From positions 310,001 to 374,000 of the forward strand of contig NZ_JACJGB010000003.1 in NCBI RefSeq assembly GCF_014164775.1: a stretch of 64,000 nt of DNA. The letters are read 5' to 3'. The notes below the pieces were generated by a model. That model was not told the DNA's origin and searched no databases. It worked only from the letters and a program-made list of their open reading frames with translations. The translations under genes and the position numbers were made by a program. This stretch comes from Tessaracoccus sp. MC1679 (lineage in GTDB: Bacteria > Actinomycetota > Actinomycetes > Propionibacteriales > Propionibacteriaceae). This document shows, piece after piece, positions 42,966-51,635 of the stretch; positions within the stretch are counted from its first letter, which is position 1, and each line of letters starts with the position of its first letter.

Positions 42966-43048
42966 GTTGAGCAAATGGCACGGGTCACGGCGCCGCCCGC
43001 GCTCAGCCTGAGCGTGCGGGGTTCCGTGACCCCTGCCATTTGCTCAAC
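42966..43048. repeat. Palindromic element A flanking the DUF559 gene
   Basis: Arms 42966-42990 and 43024-43048 match at 24 of 25 positions and begin GTTGAGCAAATGGCA. The interior (42991-43023) folds further (GCTCAGC/CTGAGC), so the whole 83 bp can form one long hairpin. It lies 43 nt beyond the DUF559 stop codon. The same 15-bp tip and GCTGAGCGTG-like core occur in element B on the other side of the gene. Confidence 0.9.
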
Positions 43049-43091
43049 GCAAGAGCCGGGGAGCGCGTCGCCCCGAGACGGACGCGCGCTA

Positions 43092-43928
43092 TCAGGTGGA
43101 CCGCAGAGCGATCAGACTCAGGGTGGTCTCAACGAGCGTCGGGAGGCTCTTCTCCGTGAAGTGGACCACGAGCCAGCCCGCCTTGATCAGGGCGATGTCG
43201 CGAAGACGGTCGGCGTGGAAGGCGTCCTGAGAGCTGTGGAAGGCGTAGCCGTCGAACTCCAACGCGATCTTCTTCTCGCGGAACCCGGCATCGACGTAGT
43301 ACTTCCGCCCGCCAACGAAGACGGGCAGATTTGACCGCCATCCCGTGATGCCGGCGCCGCGTAGCGCGGCGTGCGCTGACAACTCAAGTGGGGACCAGGG
43401 CGAGTCTGCAGATTGTGCGAGGAGATCGCGTCTGAGCTTGTTGCCGCGACGGTGGGGGGTCAGTGACAGCGCGTGCTTCATCTGTTTCAGGGTGCACGCC
43501 CGACGTCGGAGTGCCTCCTGGATTGGCTCCGCTTCCAGATCGGGTATGAGATCCAGAACCGTCAGCGCCGGCACGGTGCACAGAACGCCGTCACGTCGCG
43601 TCAGGAGATCAACGGGGATGAGCCGTTGTTCCATGCGAAGACCGTAGCCCGGGGTGATGGCCCGAGCACAGGCGACCTCCAATGAACCCTCCTGCTCGAT
43701 CTCCGGCCAGAACGTGAGTGCGGCGGCGCTTCGCCCGACGACGACCATGTCGTCGCCATATGCCTTGATTGCCCGCAGCCGACCCTCCGTCGTCTCGCCG
43801 GCCCCGGGACGGCCGTAGACGCCCGGAAGCAGACGCTCGAGCTGACCGCGGAAGGCGTAGGAGTTCAGCGCGCGAGCCTTGCGCGGGGCGAGGCGTGCGG
43901 TCACGACGCCGTCGCTCAGAGACCTCAT
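43092..43928 (-). CDS. DUF559 nuclease-like protein with AbiEi-type N-terminal domain
   Basis: 278 residues from ATG 43928 (GTG 43943 is an alternative). Residues 1-60 (LSDGVVTARLAPRKARALNS, LLPGVYGRPGA) look like the wHTH found in AbiEi-type antitoxins. The middle resembles an AbiEi C-terminal-like body. The last ~110 residues are DUF559, a PD-(D/E)XK/Vsr-type fold: YVDAGFREKKIALEFDGYAF gives the Asp...Glu-X-Asp arrangement and DRLRDIALIKAGWLVVHFTE the end. Homologues are common and variable in actinobacteria; role unknown. The gene is bracketed by palindromes A and B with the same tip sequence. Confidence 0.82.
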   Translation of the reverse strand: MRSLSDGVVTARLAPRKARALNSYAFRGQLERLLPGVYGRPGAGETTEGRLRAIKAYGDDMVVVGRSAAALTFWPEIEQEGSLEVACARAITPGYGLRMEQRLIPVDLLTRRDGVLCTVPALTVLDLIPDLEAEPIQEALRRRACTLKQMKHALSLTPHRRGNKLRRDLLAQSADSPWSPLELSAHAALRGAGITGWRSNLPVFVGGRKYYVDAGFREKKIALEFDGYAFHSSQDAFHADRLRDIALIKAGWLVVHFTEKSLPTLVETTLSLIALRST

Positions 43929-44040
43929 CACATCGGGATCCACGCCCCAAGTCTGTGCACTGCGACCCTCGCAGCCAAGGGGCGAGCGCCGGCCTGTGGA
44001 TAACTCGTCGAGCCGTGGAGGGGGTCCTCGGGAGAGGTAG

Positions 44041-44141
44041 GGGGAGGGAGTTGAGCAAATGGCAGGGTTCGCGGTGCGGGCCACGCGTGGGCTGAGCGTG
44101 GAGGTCCTCGCGATCCTTGCCATTTGCTCAACTCCCTCCCC
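44041..44141. repeat. Palindromic element B flanking the DUF559 gene
   Basis: Arms 44041-44067 and 44115-44141 (GGGGAGGGAGTTGAGCAAAT continuing to GGCA) match at nearly every position over 27 bp. The interior contains CCACGC/GCGTGG pairs. It shares GTTGAGCAAATGGCA and its complement with element A, 1 kb away, and lies about 110 bp upstream of the DUF559 start. Confidence 0.9.
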
Positions 44142-44194
44142 GGTGGGGGACATGAGCCTCCCCAGAGTCACAGGTGACTGGGCACAGCGGCGAG

Positions 44195-44392
44195 GGGCCG
44201 CCGGGGCGGCCACGGGAGCCGGGGGTGGGGCGGCCGGGTCGGCCACGGAGCCGGTAACCCAGCGGCCGGGGGGTGGAACGGCCGGGGGTGGGGCGACCGG
44301 GGGTGGGGCGACCGGGGGGGCGACCGGGGGTGGAGCGGCCGGGGGTGGGGCGACCGGAGGCGGAGCGACGGGGGGGGGGGGAGTCGGTTTGC
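44195..44392 (+). repeat. G-rich low-complexity tract
   Basis: Short degenerate repeats of GGGGTGGGGCGACC type, ending in a long G run near 44368-44380. Multiple G-tracts of three or more on the + strand could form quadruplexes. No gene seen. It separates the DUF559 locus from the tRNA genes. Confidence 0.8.
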
Positions 44393-44448
44393 GGGGCGCC
44401 GAAGCCCTGGTGTAGGGTTCATCTTCGTGCCCGGGTGACCGGGCGCAC

Positions 44449-44520
44449 AGGGGTATGGGGTAATTGGCAGCCCGCCGGATTCTGGTTCCGTCAGTCTAGG
44501 TTCGAGTCCTAGTACCCCTG
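44449..44520 (+). tRNA. tRNA-Gln (anticodon CUG)
   Basis: 72 nt. Acceptor AGGGGTA pairs with TACCCCT; anticodon loop TTCTGGT reads CUG; T-arm CTAGGTTCGAGTCCTAG is intact. CCA is not encoded. Confidence 0.93.
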
Positions 44521-44548
44521 CGGAAGGTGTTAAACTCCTTCTCGCTAG

Positions 44549-44621
44549 GGCCCCGTTGTGTAGCGGCCTAGCACGCCGCCCTCTCAAGGCGGTAGCGCGG
44601 GTTCGAATCCCGTCGGGGCTA
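44549..44621 (+). tRNA. tRNA-Glu (anticodon CUC)
   Basis: 73 nt. Anticodon stem CCGCC/GGCGG with loop CTCTCAA (CUC); T-arm GCGGGTTCGAATCCCGT; acceptor GGCCCCG pairs with CGGGGCT, first pair G:U. 28 nt after tRNA-Gln, so probably co-transcribed. Confidence 0.93.
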
Positions 44622-44630
44622 CGAGTTGAA

Positions 44631-44663
44631 TCCCTTGCCGGAGAGATCCGGCAAGGGATTTTT
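44631..44663 (+). terminator. Intrinsic terminator after tRNA-Glu
   Basis: TCCCTTGCCGGA, loop GAGA, TCCGGCAAGGGA, then TTTTT. Perfect 12-bp stem. Confidence 0.93.
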
Positions 44664-44748
44664 CCGTGTCCGGCCCATCGCGGGACCCGCCCAGCTCCTT
44701 CCGGGTATGCCTGGCGACTGCCGCTGTGGCGCTGTCCGACTCCTGCCC

Positions 44749-45636
44749 TCAGTCGCGGCCTCGGGTCGCTGCCGTCGTCGGCTCACGGGGCGCAAGAGCA
44801 GGGCTCTGGATGCACAGGGAAGCCTGGCGCGCCGCGGCCAGGAGGCAGATGTCGACGGGGGATCCCGCCAGGTGGGCGGCAAGGAACCCTGCGAAGAAGG
44901 CATCTCCGGCGCCGTTGGTGTCCACCACCTCCTCGACGGGGAGGGCCTGGACGTGCCTGAGCACCCCGTCGGTCGCCATCGCGATCGCTCCGGCCGCGCC
45001 GCGGGTCACCACTGCCAGCTGGGCGCCGCCGCTGATGCGGTCGGCGACGAAACCAGCAGGATCCGGCAGGGCGTCGTCGTTGCAGAAGACGAAGGAGGCC
45101 TCGTGGACGAACTGCTGGTGCCACGGTGAGGTGCCGTCGTAGTCGTGCAGGTCGCACCAGACTGGGCGGCCCAGCTCGCGCGCCTGGCTCAGGAGCGCTC
45201 GGCCGGGGTCCGACAGGTCGATCACTACGGCGTCGGCGGACTGCATCGACCGGCGCGCTTCATCTGCCAAGCGGACGTCGGCCACCTCCAGCGTGGGCGC
45301 GCGCAGGTACAGCGACACCCGCCCACCAATGGGGTTCATCAGGTTGAGGTGCTGTTCGGTGATCCGGTTCGAGGCCTCCTCGGCGAGCACGTCGATGCCG
45401 GACTCGCGGAGCGCCATCAACACCTGTCGCCCCTCGGGGTCATCACCCACCACCGTCCGCAGAGTCACGTCGACCCCGAGAGAGCGCAGATTGAGCGCCT
45501 TCCCGGCGGACGTCCCGCCCAGGGCCCATCGGTGCGAGCGCGCGAACGCCATGTGCGAAACGGGCTGCGGCAGCGCGTCCAGCATGACGATCTGGTTCCA
45601 CGACGCCGGTCCCGCGACGAACACGTGACCGGACAT
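44749..45636 (-). CDS. PfkB-family carbohydrate kinase
   Basis: 295 residues. Sugar site WALGGTSAGKALNLRSLGVD, catalytic region VVDTNGAGDAFFAGFLAA. Ribokinase-like sugar kinase of unknown substrate. ATG 45636 lies five nt after the IclR stop; a GTG at 45642 would overlap it. Likely co-transcribed with the IclR gene. Confidence 0.88.
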   Translation of the reverse strand: MSGHVFVAGPASWNQIVMLDALPQPVSHMAFARSHRWALGGTSAGKALNLRSLGVDVTLRTVVGDDPEGRQVLMALRESGIDVLAEEASNRITEQHLNLMNPIGGRVSLYLRAPTLEVADVRLADEARRSMQSADAVVIDLSDPGRALLSQARELGRPVWCDLHDYDGTSPWHQQFVHEASFVFCNDDALPDPAGFVADRISGGAQLAVVTRGAAGAIAMATDGVLRHVQALPVEEVVDTNGAGDAFFAGFLAAHLAGSPVDICLLAAARQASLCIQSPALAPREPTTAATRGRD

Positions 45637-45641
45637 GGCCA

Positions 45642-46367
45642 CTACTCCGGGGCGCCGCTACGCCGCAGCACCTCGCTCAGCCGCTCGGCCGCCGCAAGGA
45701 CCGCCGGGGCGTGGAGACGGCCGGGCGAGCGGGTCAGCCGCTCGATGGGCCCGGAGACGGAGACGGCCGCGATCAACTTGCCCGACGGGGCCAGCACCGG
45801 GGCCGACACCGACGCGACGCCCGCCTCGCGTTCCGCCACCGACTGCGCCCAGCCGCGCCGTCGCACGCTCTGCAGCGTGGTCAGCGTGAACGATGCGCCC
45901 TCCAGCAGCTTCTCCAGCTTCTCGGGCTCTTCCCAGGCCAGCAGCACCTGGGCCGCGGACCCCGCCGTCATGGACAGCTGGGCGCCGACGGCGACGGTGT
46001 CGCGGAGGCCGGTGGGGCGCTCGACGGAGGCCACGCAGATGCGCATGTCACCCTGGCGGCGGAACATCTGCACCGACTCGCCTGTGATGTCGCGCAGCCT
46101 GGTCAGGATGGGGCCGGCGGTGGCCAGCAGGGGATCCTCGCCGGCGGACTCGGCCAGCTCGATCAACCGCGGCCCGAGGACGAAGCGCCCCTGAAGGTCT
46201 CGGCCGACGAGGCGGTGATGTTCGAGTGCCACCGCGAGCCGGTGCGCCGTCGGGCGCGCCAACCCTGTGGCGGTCACGAGGCCCGCCAGGGTGAGGGGAT
46301 TGCGCTCCAGGGCTGCGAGAACCGAGGCCGCCTTGTCGAGTACGCCAACGCCACTTGTGTCGTCCAT
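45642..46367 (-). CDS. IclR-family regulator, probable leuCD regulator (LtbR/NdgR-like)
   Basis: 241 residues. N-terminal wHTH ([36 protein letters not shown]) and C-terminal IclR effector domain ([39 protein letters not shown]). Divergent from leuC. In Corynebacterium (LtbR) and Streptomyces (NdgR) the IclR gene divergent to leuCD represses leucine genes; synteny supports the same role. The assignment is inferred. Confidence 0.88.
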   Translation of the reverse strand: MDDTSGVGVLDKAASVLAALERNPLTLAGLVTATGLARPTAHRLAVALEHHRLVGRDLQGRFVLGPRLIELAESAGEDPLLATAGPILTRLRDITGESVQMFRRQGDMRICVASVERPTGLRDTVAVGAQLSMTAGSAAQVLLAWEEPEKLEKLLEGASFTLTTLQSVRRRGWAQSVAEREAGVASVSAPVLAPSGKLIAAVSVSGPIERLTRSPGRLHAPAVLAAAERLSEVLRRSGAPE

Positions 46368-46395
46368 ATGGTGAGATTATCAATCCACTATGTGG
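46364..46395. promoter_or_regulatory. Candidate IclR operators in the iclR-leuC gap
   Basis: Two small palindromes: CCATATGGTG (46364-46373), overlapping the IclR start, and CCACTATGTGG (46385-46395). They lie 20 bp apart in the 107-bp divergent region, suited to control both genes. Confidence 0.45.
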
Positions 46396-46474
46396 ACATG
46401 CAAACCGGTGGTGGGCGTGTTGCGGGTCATACTTGGCGACAGATTTCCACGTCGAATGTTTGAGAAGAGGAGCC

Positions 46475-47881
46475 ATGGGCAAGACCCTGAGCGAGAAGGT
46501 ATGGGACGCGCACGTCGTCCGCGCGGTGGAGGGAGAGCCTGACCTGCTCTACATCGACCTGCACCTCGTCCATGAGGTGACCAGCCCCCAGGCCTTCGAC
46601 GGCCTGCGCCTGGCCGGCCGCCCCGTCCGCCGCCCGGACCTCACTCTGGCCACCGAGGACCACAACACGCCCACGCTCAACATCAACCTGCCGATCGCGG
46701 ACCCCGTCTCGCGCACACAGGTGGACACGCTGCGCAAGAACGCCGCCGAGTTCGGCATCCGGATCCACTCGTTGGGCGACCGCGACCAGGGTGTCGTGCA
46801 CATCATCGGTCCCCAGCTGGGCGTCACCCAGCCCGGCATGACCATCGTCTGTGGCGACTCGCACACCTCCACCCACGGCGCCTTCGGCGCGCTCGCGTTC
46901 GGCATCGGCACCTCCGAGGTGGAGCACGTGCTGGCCACGCAGACGCTGCCGCAGAAGCGGCCGCAGACCATGGCGGTCAACATCAACGGTGAACTGCCCG
47001 ACGGCGTTACCGCCAAGGACGTCGTCCTGGCGCTGATCGCCAAGGTCGGCACCGGCGGCGGCCAGGGCTACATCGTCGAGTACCGCGGCTCCACCGTCGA
47101 GGCGCTCTCGATGGAGGGACGGATGACCATCTGCAACATGTCCATCGAGTGGGGCGCGAAGGCGGGCATGATGGCCCCCGACGAGACCACCTTCGCCTAC
47201 CTGAAGGGCCGCCCGCACGCGCCCGAGGGCGAGGACTGGGACGCCGCCGTCGAGTACTGGAAGACGCTGCGCACCGACGACGACGCCACGTTCGACGTGG
47301 AGGTGGACATCGACGCCACCCAGCTCACCCCCTTCGTCACCTGGGGCACCAACCCCGGCCACGGCGTCCCGCTGGGCGGAGTGGTCCCGGCACCTGAGGA
47401 CTTCGACTCCGAGGTGGAGCAGTCCACGGCCAAGCGCGCCCTGGAGTACATGGCGCTGACCCCCGGTACACCGATGCGCGACATCACCGTCGACACCGTC
47501 TTCCTGGGCTCCTGCACCAACGGACGCATCGAGGACCTGCGCCTGGCTGCCTCCATCCTGGAGGGCCAGCACATCGCCGACGGCGTGCGCATGCTCGTGG
47601 TGCCCGGCTCGGCCCGGGTGCGCCTGCAGGCCGAGGCCGAGGGCCTGGACAAGATCTTCCTGGACTTCGGTGCCGAGTGGCGCGCCGCCGGCTGCTCGAT
47701 GTGCCTGGGCATGAACCCGGACCAGTTGGCGCCGGGGGAGCGCGCGGCGTCGACGTCGAACCGCAACTTCGAGGGCCGCCAGGGCAAGGGTGGCCGCACG
47801 CACCTCGTCTCGCCGCCCGTCGCCGCGGCCACCGCCATCGTCGGCCACCTGGCCGCTCCCGCCGACCTGATTGGACGCTGA
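46475..47881 (+). CDS. leuC: Isopropylmalate isomerase large subunit
   Basis: 468 residues. Aconitase-type 4Fe-4S enzyme; cluster Cys in [14 protein letters not shown] and [12 protein letters not shown]; active-site segment [20 protein letters not shown]. Acts with LeuD in leucine synthesis and, via citramalate, isoleucine. ATG 46475 with AAGAGGAG; the two-base gap to leuD suggests coupling. Confidence 0.97.
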   Translation: MGKTLSEKVWDAHVVRAVEGEPDLLYIDLHLVHEVTSPQAFDGLRLAGRPVRRPDLTLATEDHNTPTLNINLPIADPVSRTQVDTLRKNAAEFGIRIHSLGDRDQGVVHIIGPQLGVTQPGMTIVCGDSHTSTHGAFGALAFGIGTSEVEHVLATQTLPQKRPQTMAVNINGELPDGVTAKDVVLALIAKVGTGGGQGYIVEYRGSTVEALSMEGRMTICNMSIEWGAKAGMMAPDETTFAYLKGRPHAPEGEDWDAAVEYWKTLRTDDDATFDVEVDIDATQLTPFVTWGTNPGHGVPLGGVVPAPEDFDSEVEQSTAKRALEYMALTPGTPMRDITVDTVFLGSCTNGRIEDLRLAASILEGQHIADGVRMLVVPGSARVRLQAEAEGLDKIFLDFGAEWRAAGCSMCLGMNPDQLAPGERAASTSNRNFEGRQGKGGRTHLVSPPVAAATAIVGHLAAPADLIGR

Positions 47882-47883
47882 TC

Positions 47884-48498
47884 ATGGAACCCTTCGTCAA
47901 CCACACCGGCGTGGCCGTCCCGCTGCGCCGCTCCAACGTCGACACCGACCAGATCATCCCGGCGGTGTACCTCAAGCGGATCACCCGCACCGGCTTCGAG
48001 GACGGGCTGTTCGCCGCCTGGCGCAACGACCCCGAGTTCGTGCTCAACCAGGAGCCGTTCACGACCGGCACCATCCTGATCCCCGGCCCCGACTTCGGCA
48101 CCGGCTCCTCGCGCGAGCATGCGGTGTGGGCGCTGCAGAACTACGGCTTCACGGTGATCGTGGGCACCCGCTTCGGCGACATCTTCCGCTCCAACTCCGG
48201 TAAGGCCGGCCTGCTGGTGGCAGTGGTCTCCGAGGAGGACCGTGACCTGCTGTGGGACGCCATCGACGCGGACCCGAACGTGCCCACCACGGTGGACCTG
48301 CCCAGCCAGACGATCACCCGCGGCGACGTGGTGGTGAGCTTCGAGATCGACGAGTACACCAAGCATCGCCTGCTCAACGGCCTCGACGACATCTCGCTGA
48401 CCCTGATGCAGTCGGACTCCATCTCCGCCTACGAGGCGACGCGCCCGTCGTTCAAGCCGAAGACGCTTCCTGTGCGGACGGCAGACTCGGTGGCCTGA
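47884..48498 (+). CDS. leuD: Isopropylmalate isomerase small subunit
   Basis: 204 residues. Swivelling domain with [18 protein letters not shown] and [17 protein letters not shown]. Starts two nt after leuC. Ends before a strong hairpin. Confidence 0.96.
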   Translation: MEPFVNHTGVAVPLRRSNVDTDQIIPAVYLKRITRTGFEDGLFAAWRNDPEFVLNQEPFTTGTILIPGPDFGTGSSREHAVWALQNYGFTVIVGTRFGDIFRSNSGKAGLLVAVVSEEDRDLLWDAIDADPNVPTTVDLPSQTITRGDVVVSFEIDEYTKHRLLNGLDDISLTLMQSDSISAYEATRPSFKPKTLPVRTADSVA

Positions 48499-48518
48499 GC
48501 CAGCCGAACACCGGACCC

Positions 48519-48558
48519 GCAGCCCGGGCATCAGAGAACCCTCTGGTGCCCGGGCTGC
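48519..48558 (+). terminator. Hairpin after leuD
   Basis: Arms GCAGCCCGGGCA...CAGAG and CTCTG...TGCCCGGGCTGC, with a single mismatch and AACC loop. No T-run, so termination efficiency is uncertain. Confidence 0.7.
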
Positions 48559-48594
48559 ACGCTGTCGGAACCGGGTGCGGCGGGCCGAGTGGGC

Positions 48595-48600
48595 TAGCCT
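48595..48600 (+). promoter_or_regulatory. -10 box (TAGCCT) upstream of the carboxyethylornithine synthase-like gene
   Basis: TAGCCT 33 nt before the ATG at 48634. No convincing -35 or Shine-Dalgarno. Confidence 0.35.
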
Positions 48601-48633
48601 GACAGAACTGATCCTCTACAGACGCGGGGCCGC

Positions 48634-49773
48634 ATGAACCAACCCACTCTCGGGGTGATGGCGCGCTCCCTGAAGGAGAACGAGCGCCGGCTCCCACTCC
48701 ACCCGGACCACCTCTCCCGGATACCCGAGGAGCTGCGCGCGAGCATCTTCCTCGAGCACGGCTATGGACGTCCCTTCGGCAGGTCCGATGACGACCTGAT
48801 GGGCTGGGTGGCGGGTTTCAGGACGCACGAACAGCTCATCGACGAGTGCGACATCATCCTTCAACCCAAACCGGTCTTCAGCGACATCGTCGAGCTGCGC
48901 GACGGACAGATCCTGTGGGGGTGGCCGCACTGTGTGCAGGACGACAAGCTCACCCAGGTCGCGATCGACCACAAGCTCACGCTGATCGCGTTCGAGGCGA
49001 TGAACCACTGGCACCGGGACGGAACGTTCAATCTCCACGTGTTCCACATGAACAACGAGCTCGCCGGCTACTGCTCGGTGCTCCAGGCCATGCAGATCGC
49101 CGGCTCCAGCGGGGATTACGGCCGCCGGCTGCGTGCCGTGGTCATCGGTTTCGGTGCCACAGCTCGAGGGGCGGTCACGGCACTCAACGCGATGGGGGTC
49201 AACGACGTCGACGTCCTGACCCACCGTGAGATCGCCGCTGTGGCCTCCCCGATCCACTCCGCCCGCATCGTCCATTTCGACTCCGACGGCACCGCGCCCA
49301 ATGTCAGCCACGCGATCACGCCGGAGGGTCGGGTGCCGATTGCCCCATTCCTCGCCGAGCACGACATCATCGTCAACTGCGTGCTCCAGGACACTGACGC
49401 GCCGCTCACGTTCATGACCGAAGCGGACCTTCCGGGCGTGATGCCCGGAACGCTGATCGTCGACGTGTCCTGCGACGAGGCCATGGGGTTCAGCTGGGCC
49501 CGCCCAACCACGTTCACCACCCCCACCTTCGTGGTCGGCGACAACGTCCTCTACTACGCCGTCGACCACAGCCCGTCGTATCTCTGGAATTCGGCGACAT
49601 GGGAGATCAGCGAGGCGCTCCTGCCGTTCCTCCCAACGGTCCTGGGCGGAGAAGCGATGTGGGACGCGAACCCCACGATCAGTCGCGCCATCGAGGTCCG
49701 GGACGGTGTCATACAGAATCCGGCCATCTGGTCATTCCAGGCGCGCGACCCGGACTACCCGCACGAGTCCTGA
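48634..49773 (+). CDS. N5-(carboxyethyl)ornithine synthase-like / AlaDH-family protein
   Basis: 379 residues. Alanine dehydrogenase/transhydrogenase fold: N-terminal MARSLKENERRLPLHPDHL, LEHGYGRPFG, and a Rossmann motif VVIGFGATARGAVTALNAMG. The family relative known in Lactococcus reductively condenses pyruvate with ornithine. Key Lys and His residues appear present, but substrate is not evident from sequence. Stand-alone gene after leuCD with its own putative promoter. Could instead be an opine-type or saccharopine-type dehydrogenase. Confidence 0.8.
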   Translation: MNQPTLGVMARSLKENERRLPLHPDHLSRIPEELRASIFLEHGYGRPFGRSDDDLMGWVAGFRTHEQLIDECDIILQPKPVFSDIVELRDGQILWGWPHCVQDDKLTQVAIDHKLTLIAFEAMNHWHRDGTFNLHVFHMNNELAGYCSVLQAMQIAGSSGDYGRRLRAVVIGFGATARGAVTALNAMGVNDVDVLTHREIAAVASPIHSARIVHFDSDGTAPNVSHAITPEGRVPIAPFLAEHDIIVNCVLQDTDAPLTFMTEADLPGVMPGTLIVDVSCDEAMGFSWARPTTFTTPTFVVGDNVLYYAVDHSPSYLWNSATWEISEALLPFLPTVLGGEAMWDANPTISRAIEVRDGVIQNPAIWSFQARDPDYPHES

Positions 49774-49876
49774 CAGAGCTCATCCCTCCTGAGGTCCGGG
49801 CTTCAGGGCCCGATCGTTGCCACACAACCATCGTCACCACGGCAGGTGTGCCCCGCTGCCTGGCTTGGCGAGTTGG

Positions 49877-51106
49877 TCAGGTTCGCGGGATCCCCGTCAG
49901 CGGAAGCGGCTTGGCCGAGGGCACGACGAGCAGTGCCAGGAGCGACACGGCGCCGACGACGATCAGCGCCCGCAGGATTCCGTAGTGGTCGCCGAGGAAG
50001 CCGAGCAGGGGCGGTCCGGCCAGGAAGGCGGTATAGCCGATGGTGGAGACGACGCTGAGCCGGGCGTGGGCGCGGGCCGGCTCGTCGGCCGCCGCGGACA
50101 TGCCGACGGGGAAGCCGAGGCTCGCGCCCACCCCCCAGATCGCTGCGCCCACAAAGGCCAACCAGGGCGTGCCGAAGACCACCAGGAGGCAGCCGATGAT
50201 CGCCGAGACGAACAGGACGCGGAGCACCGGCACCCGTCCGTAGCGGTCCAGCAGCCTGGTGCCGAGGATCCGTCCCGCCGTCATGAAGCTGAGAAACACG
50301 GCGAGGGCCAAGACACCGAAGGTCTTGTCCAGGCCGTGGCCGTCGACGAAGGCAACCGCCATCCAGTCGTTGGCCGTGCCCTCGGTGAACGCGGCGGCCA
50401 GCACCATGACCCCGATCAGGAGCGTGCGTGGCTCCGTCCAGGCCGAACGGGAACGGGGCGCGAGGGTGGGGGCGGCGGTGTCGTGTCCGCCGTCCTCGAA
50501 GGCCGGAAGGAACTTCGACGTGCCCCACAGGACCAGCGCTGCCGACACCGCGCCGACAGCACCGATGTGCCAGAGCATGGGCACCTCAAGCCAGACCATC
50601 AGCGCGCCAACGAGCGCGCCCAGCACGGTCCCGCCGCTGAAGGCGGCGTGGAACCACGGCATGATCGACCGGCCCAGGCCGCGCTCGATGATGGTTCCTT
50701 CGAGGTTCTGAGCGACATCCCACACCCCGGTTCCCAGCCCGAGGAGGAACAGGCTGGCCGCCACCGCCACCATGGGAAGGCCCACCTGCACGCTTGCCGC
50801 GGCCAGCACCAGACCAGGGAGGGCCACCGCCATCGCCCATCGCACCGCGCGGGTCGCCCCGAGGCGGCGGGTGACGAGCCCGGCCAGGGGCAGGCCGCAG
50901 AGCGCGCCTACGGAGACTGCCAGCAGCAGCAGCCCGAGCTGCCCGGGGCTGAGCAGCAGTAACTCCTTGACGTCCGGGACGCGTGACATCCAGGACGCGA
51001 ACGCGAACCCGTTCACGGCGAACACCACGAAGTCGCCGTTGCGGGCGCTCATAGAAGCGGCGTGCCCATGGGTCGGAGCCGTTGGGGCGTCATCCTTGGT
51101 TGTCAT
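49877..51106 (-). CDS. MFS transporter
   Basis: 409 residues, about 12 hydrophobic segments. MFS features: GNDFVVFAVNGFAFASWMSR at the start, RRLGATRAVRW loop, and WMAVAFVDGHG in the second half. Resembles YbjJ-type transporters (sugar or peptide fragments). ATG 51106. Substrate unknown. A 103-bp gap follows the upstream gene. Confidence 0.88.
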   Translation of the reverse strand: MTTKDDAPTAPTHGHAASMSARNGDFVVFAVNGFAFASWMSRVPDVKELLLLSPGQLGLLLLAVSVGALCGLPLAGLVTRRLGATRAVRWAMAVALPGLVLAAASVQVGLPMVAVAASLFLLGLGTGVWDVAQNLEGTIIERGLGRSIMPWFHAAFSGGTVLGALVGALMVWLEVPMLWHIGAVGAVSAALVLWGTSKFLPAFEDGGHDTAAPTLAPRSRSAWTEPRTLLIGVMVLAAAFTEGTANDWMAVAFVDGHGLDKTFGVLALAVFLSFMTAGRILGTRLLDRYGRVPVLRVLFVSAIIGCLLVVFGTPWLAFVGAAIWGVGASLGFPVGMSAAADEPARAHARLSVVSTIGYTAFLAGPPLLGFLGDHYGILRALIVVGAVSLLALLVVPSAKPLPLTGIPRT

Positions 51107-51251
51107 GGTGATGAGCCTACAAACGCCGCGTCACCTCGACGGCATGGGCCGCCGCATCAGTCTTCCGCCCGCGCAGGTATCGCGACTGACCCTGCGCGGG
51201 AGCGACCGGGGCGGTCTCCTACGCTGGGACGAGTCCATGTCAGGAGCCCCC

Positions 51252-51617
51252 GTGAATCCGCTTGCCAGCACCTTCATCACTGCGGCGTTGGTCTTCTACT
51301 CGGTGGGCGTGTGGGGTGAGCGTGTTGCCGGGCGCCTCAGGTGGTGGAACTTCGTGTTCTTCGTCCTGGGCCTCGCCTGTGACACGGTGGGGACCGGCAT
51401 GATGTTCGACTTCGTGGGCGGCATGACCTTCGACGTCCACGGCATCTCCGGGCTCATCGCGATCCTGCTGATGTTGGTCCATGCCGTCTGGGCAGGAGTC
51501 GTCCTGATCCGGAAGGACGAGGCGGCCATCAAGAACTTCCACCGGTTCAGTGTGTTCGTGTGGGCCGTCTGGCTGATTCCCTACTTCAGCCCGATGTTCT
51601 TCGCCCTGGCGGGGTGA
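51252..51617 (+). CDS. Four-span membrane protein (TIGR03987-like)
   Basis: 121 residues from GTG 51252 with AGGAG 5 nt upstream; ATG 51237 would add five residues. Hydrophobic segments at about 5-22, 30-52, 62-85 and 100-120; conserved-looking DTVGTGMMFDFVGGMTFDVH and HAVWAGVVL. A -10-like TACGCT lies at 51220-51225. Function unknown. Confidence 0.75.
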   Translation: MNPLASTFITAALVFYSVGVWGERVAGRLRWWNFVFFVLGLACDTVGTGMMFDFVGGMTFDVHGISGLIAILLMLVHAVWAGVVLIRKDEAAIKNFHRFSVFVWAVWLIPYFSPMFFALAG

Positions 51618-51635
51618 CCCGGCGGTGGGTCCGCG

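Noticed and set aside
43929-44246. N-terminal extension of the DUF559 protein through palindrome B
   Set aside because: The added residues are Pro/Ala-rich translation of the G-rich tract and the palindrome; the domain begins near 43928.
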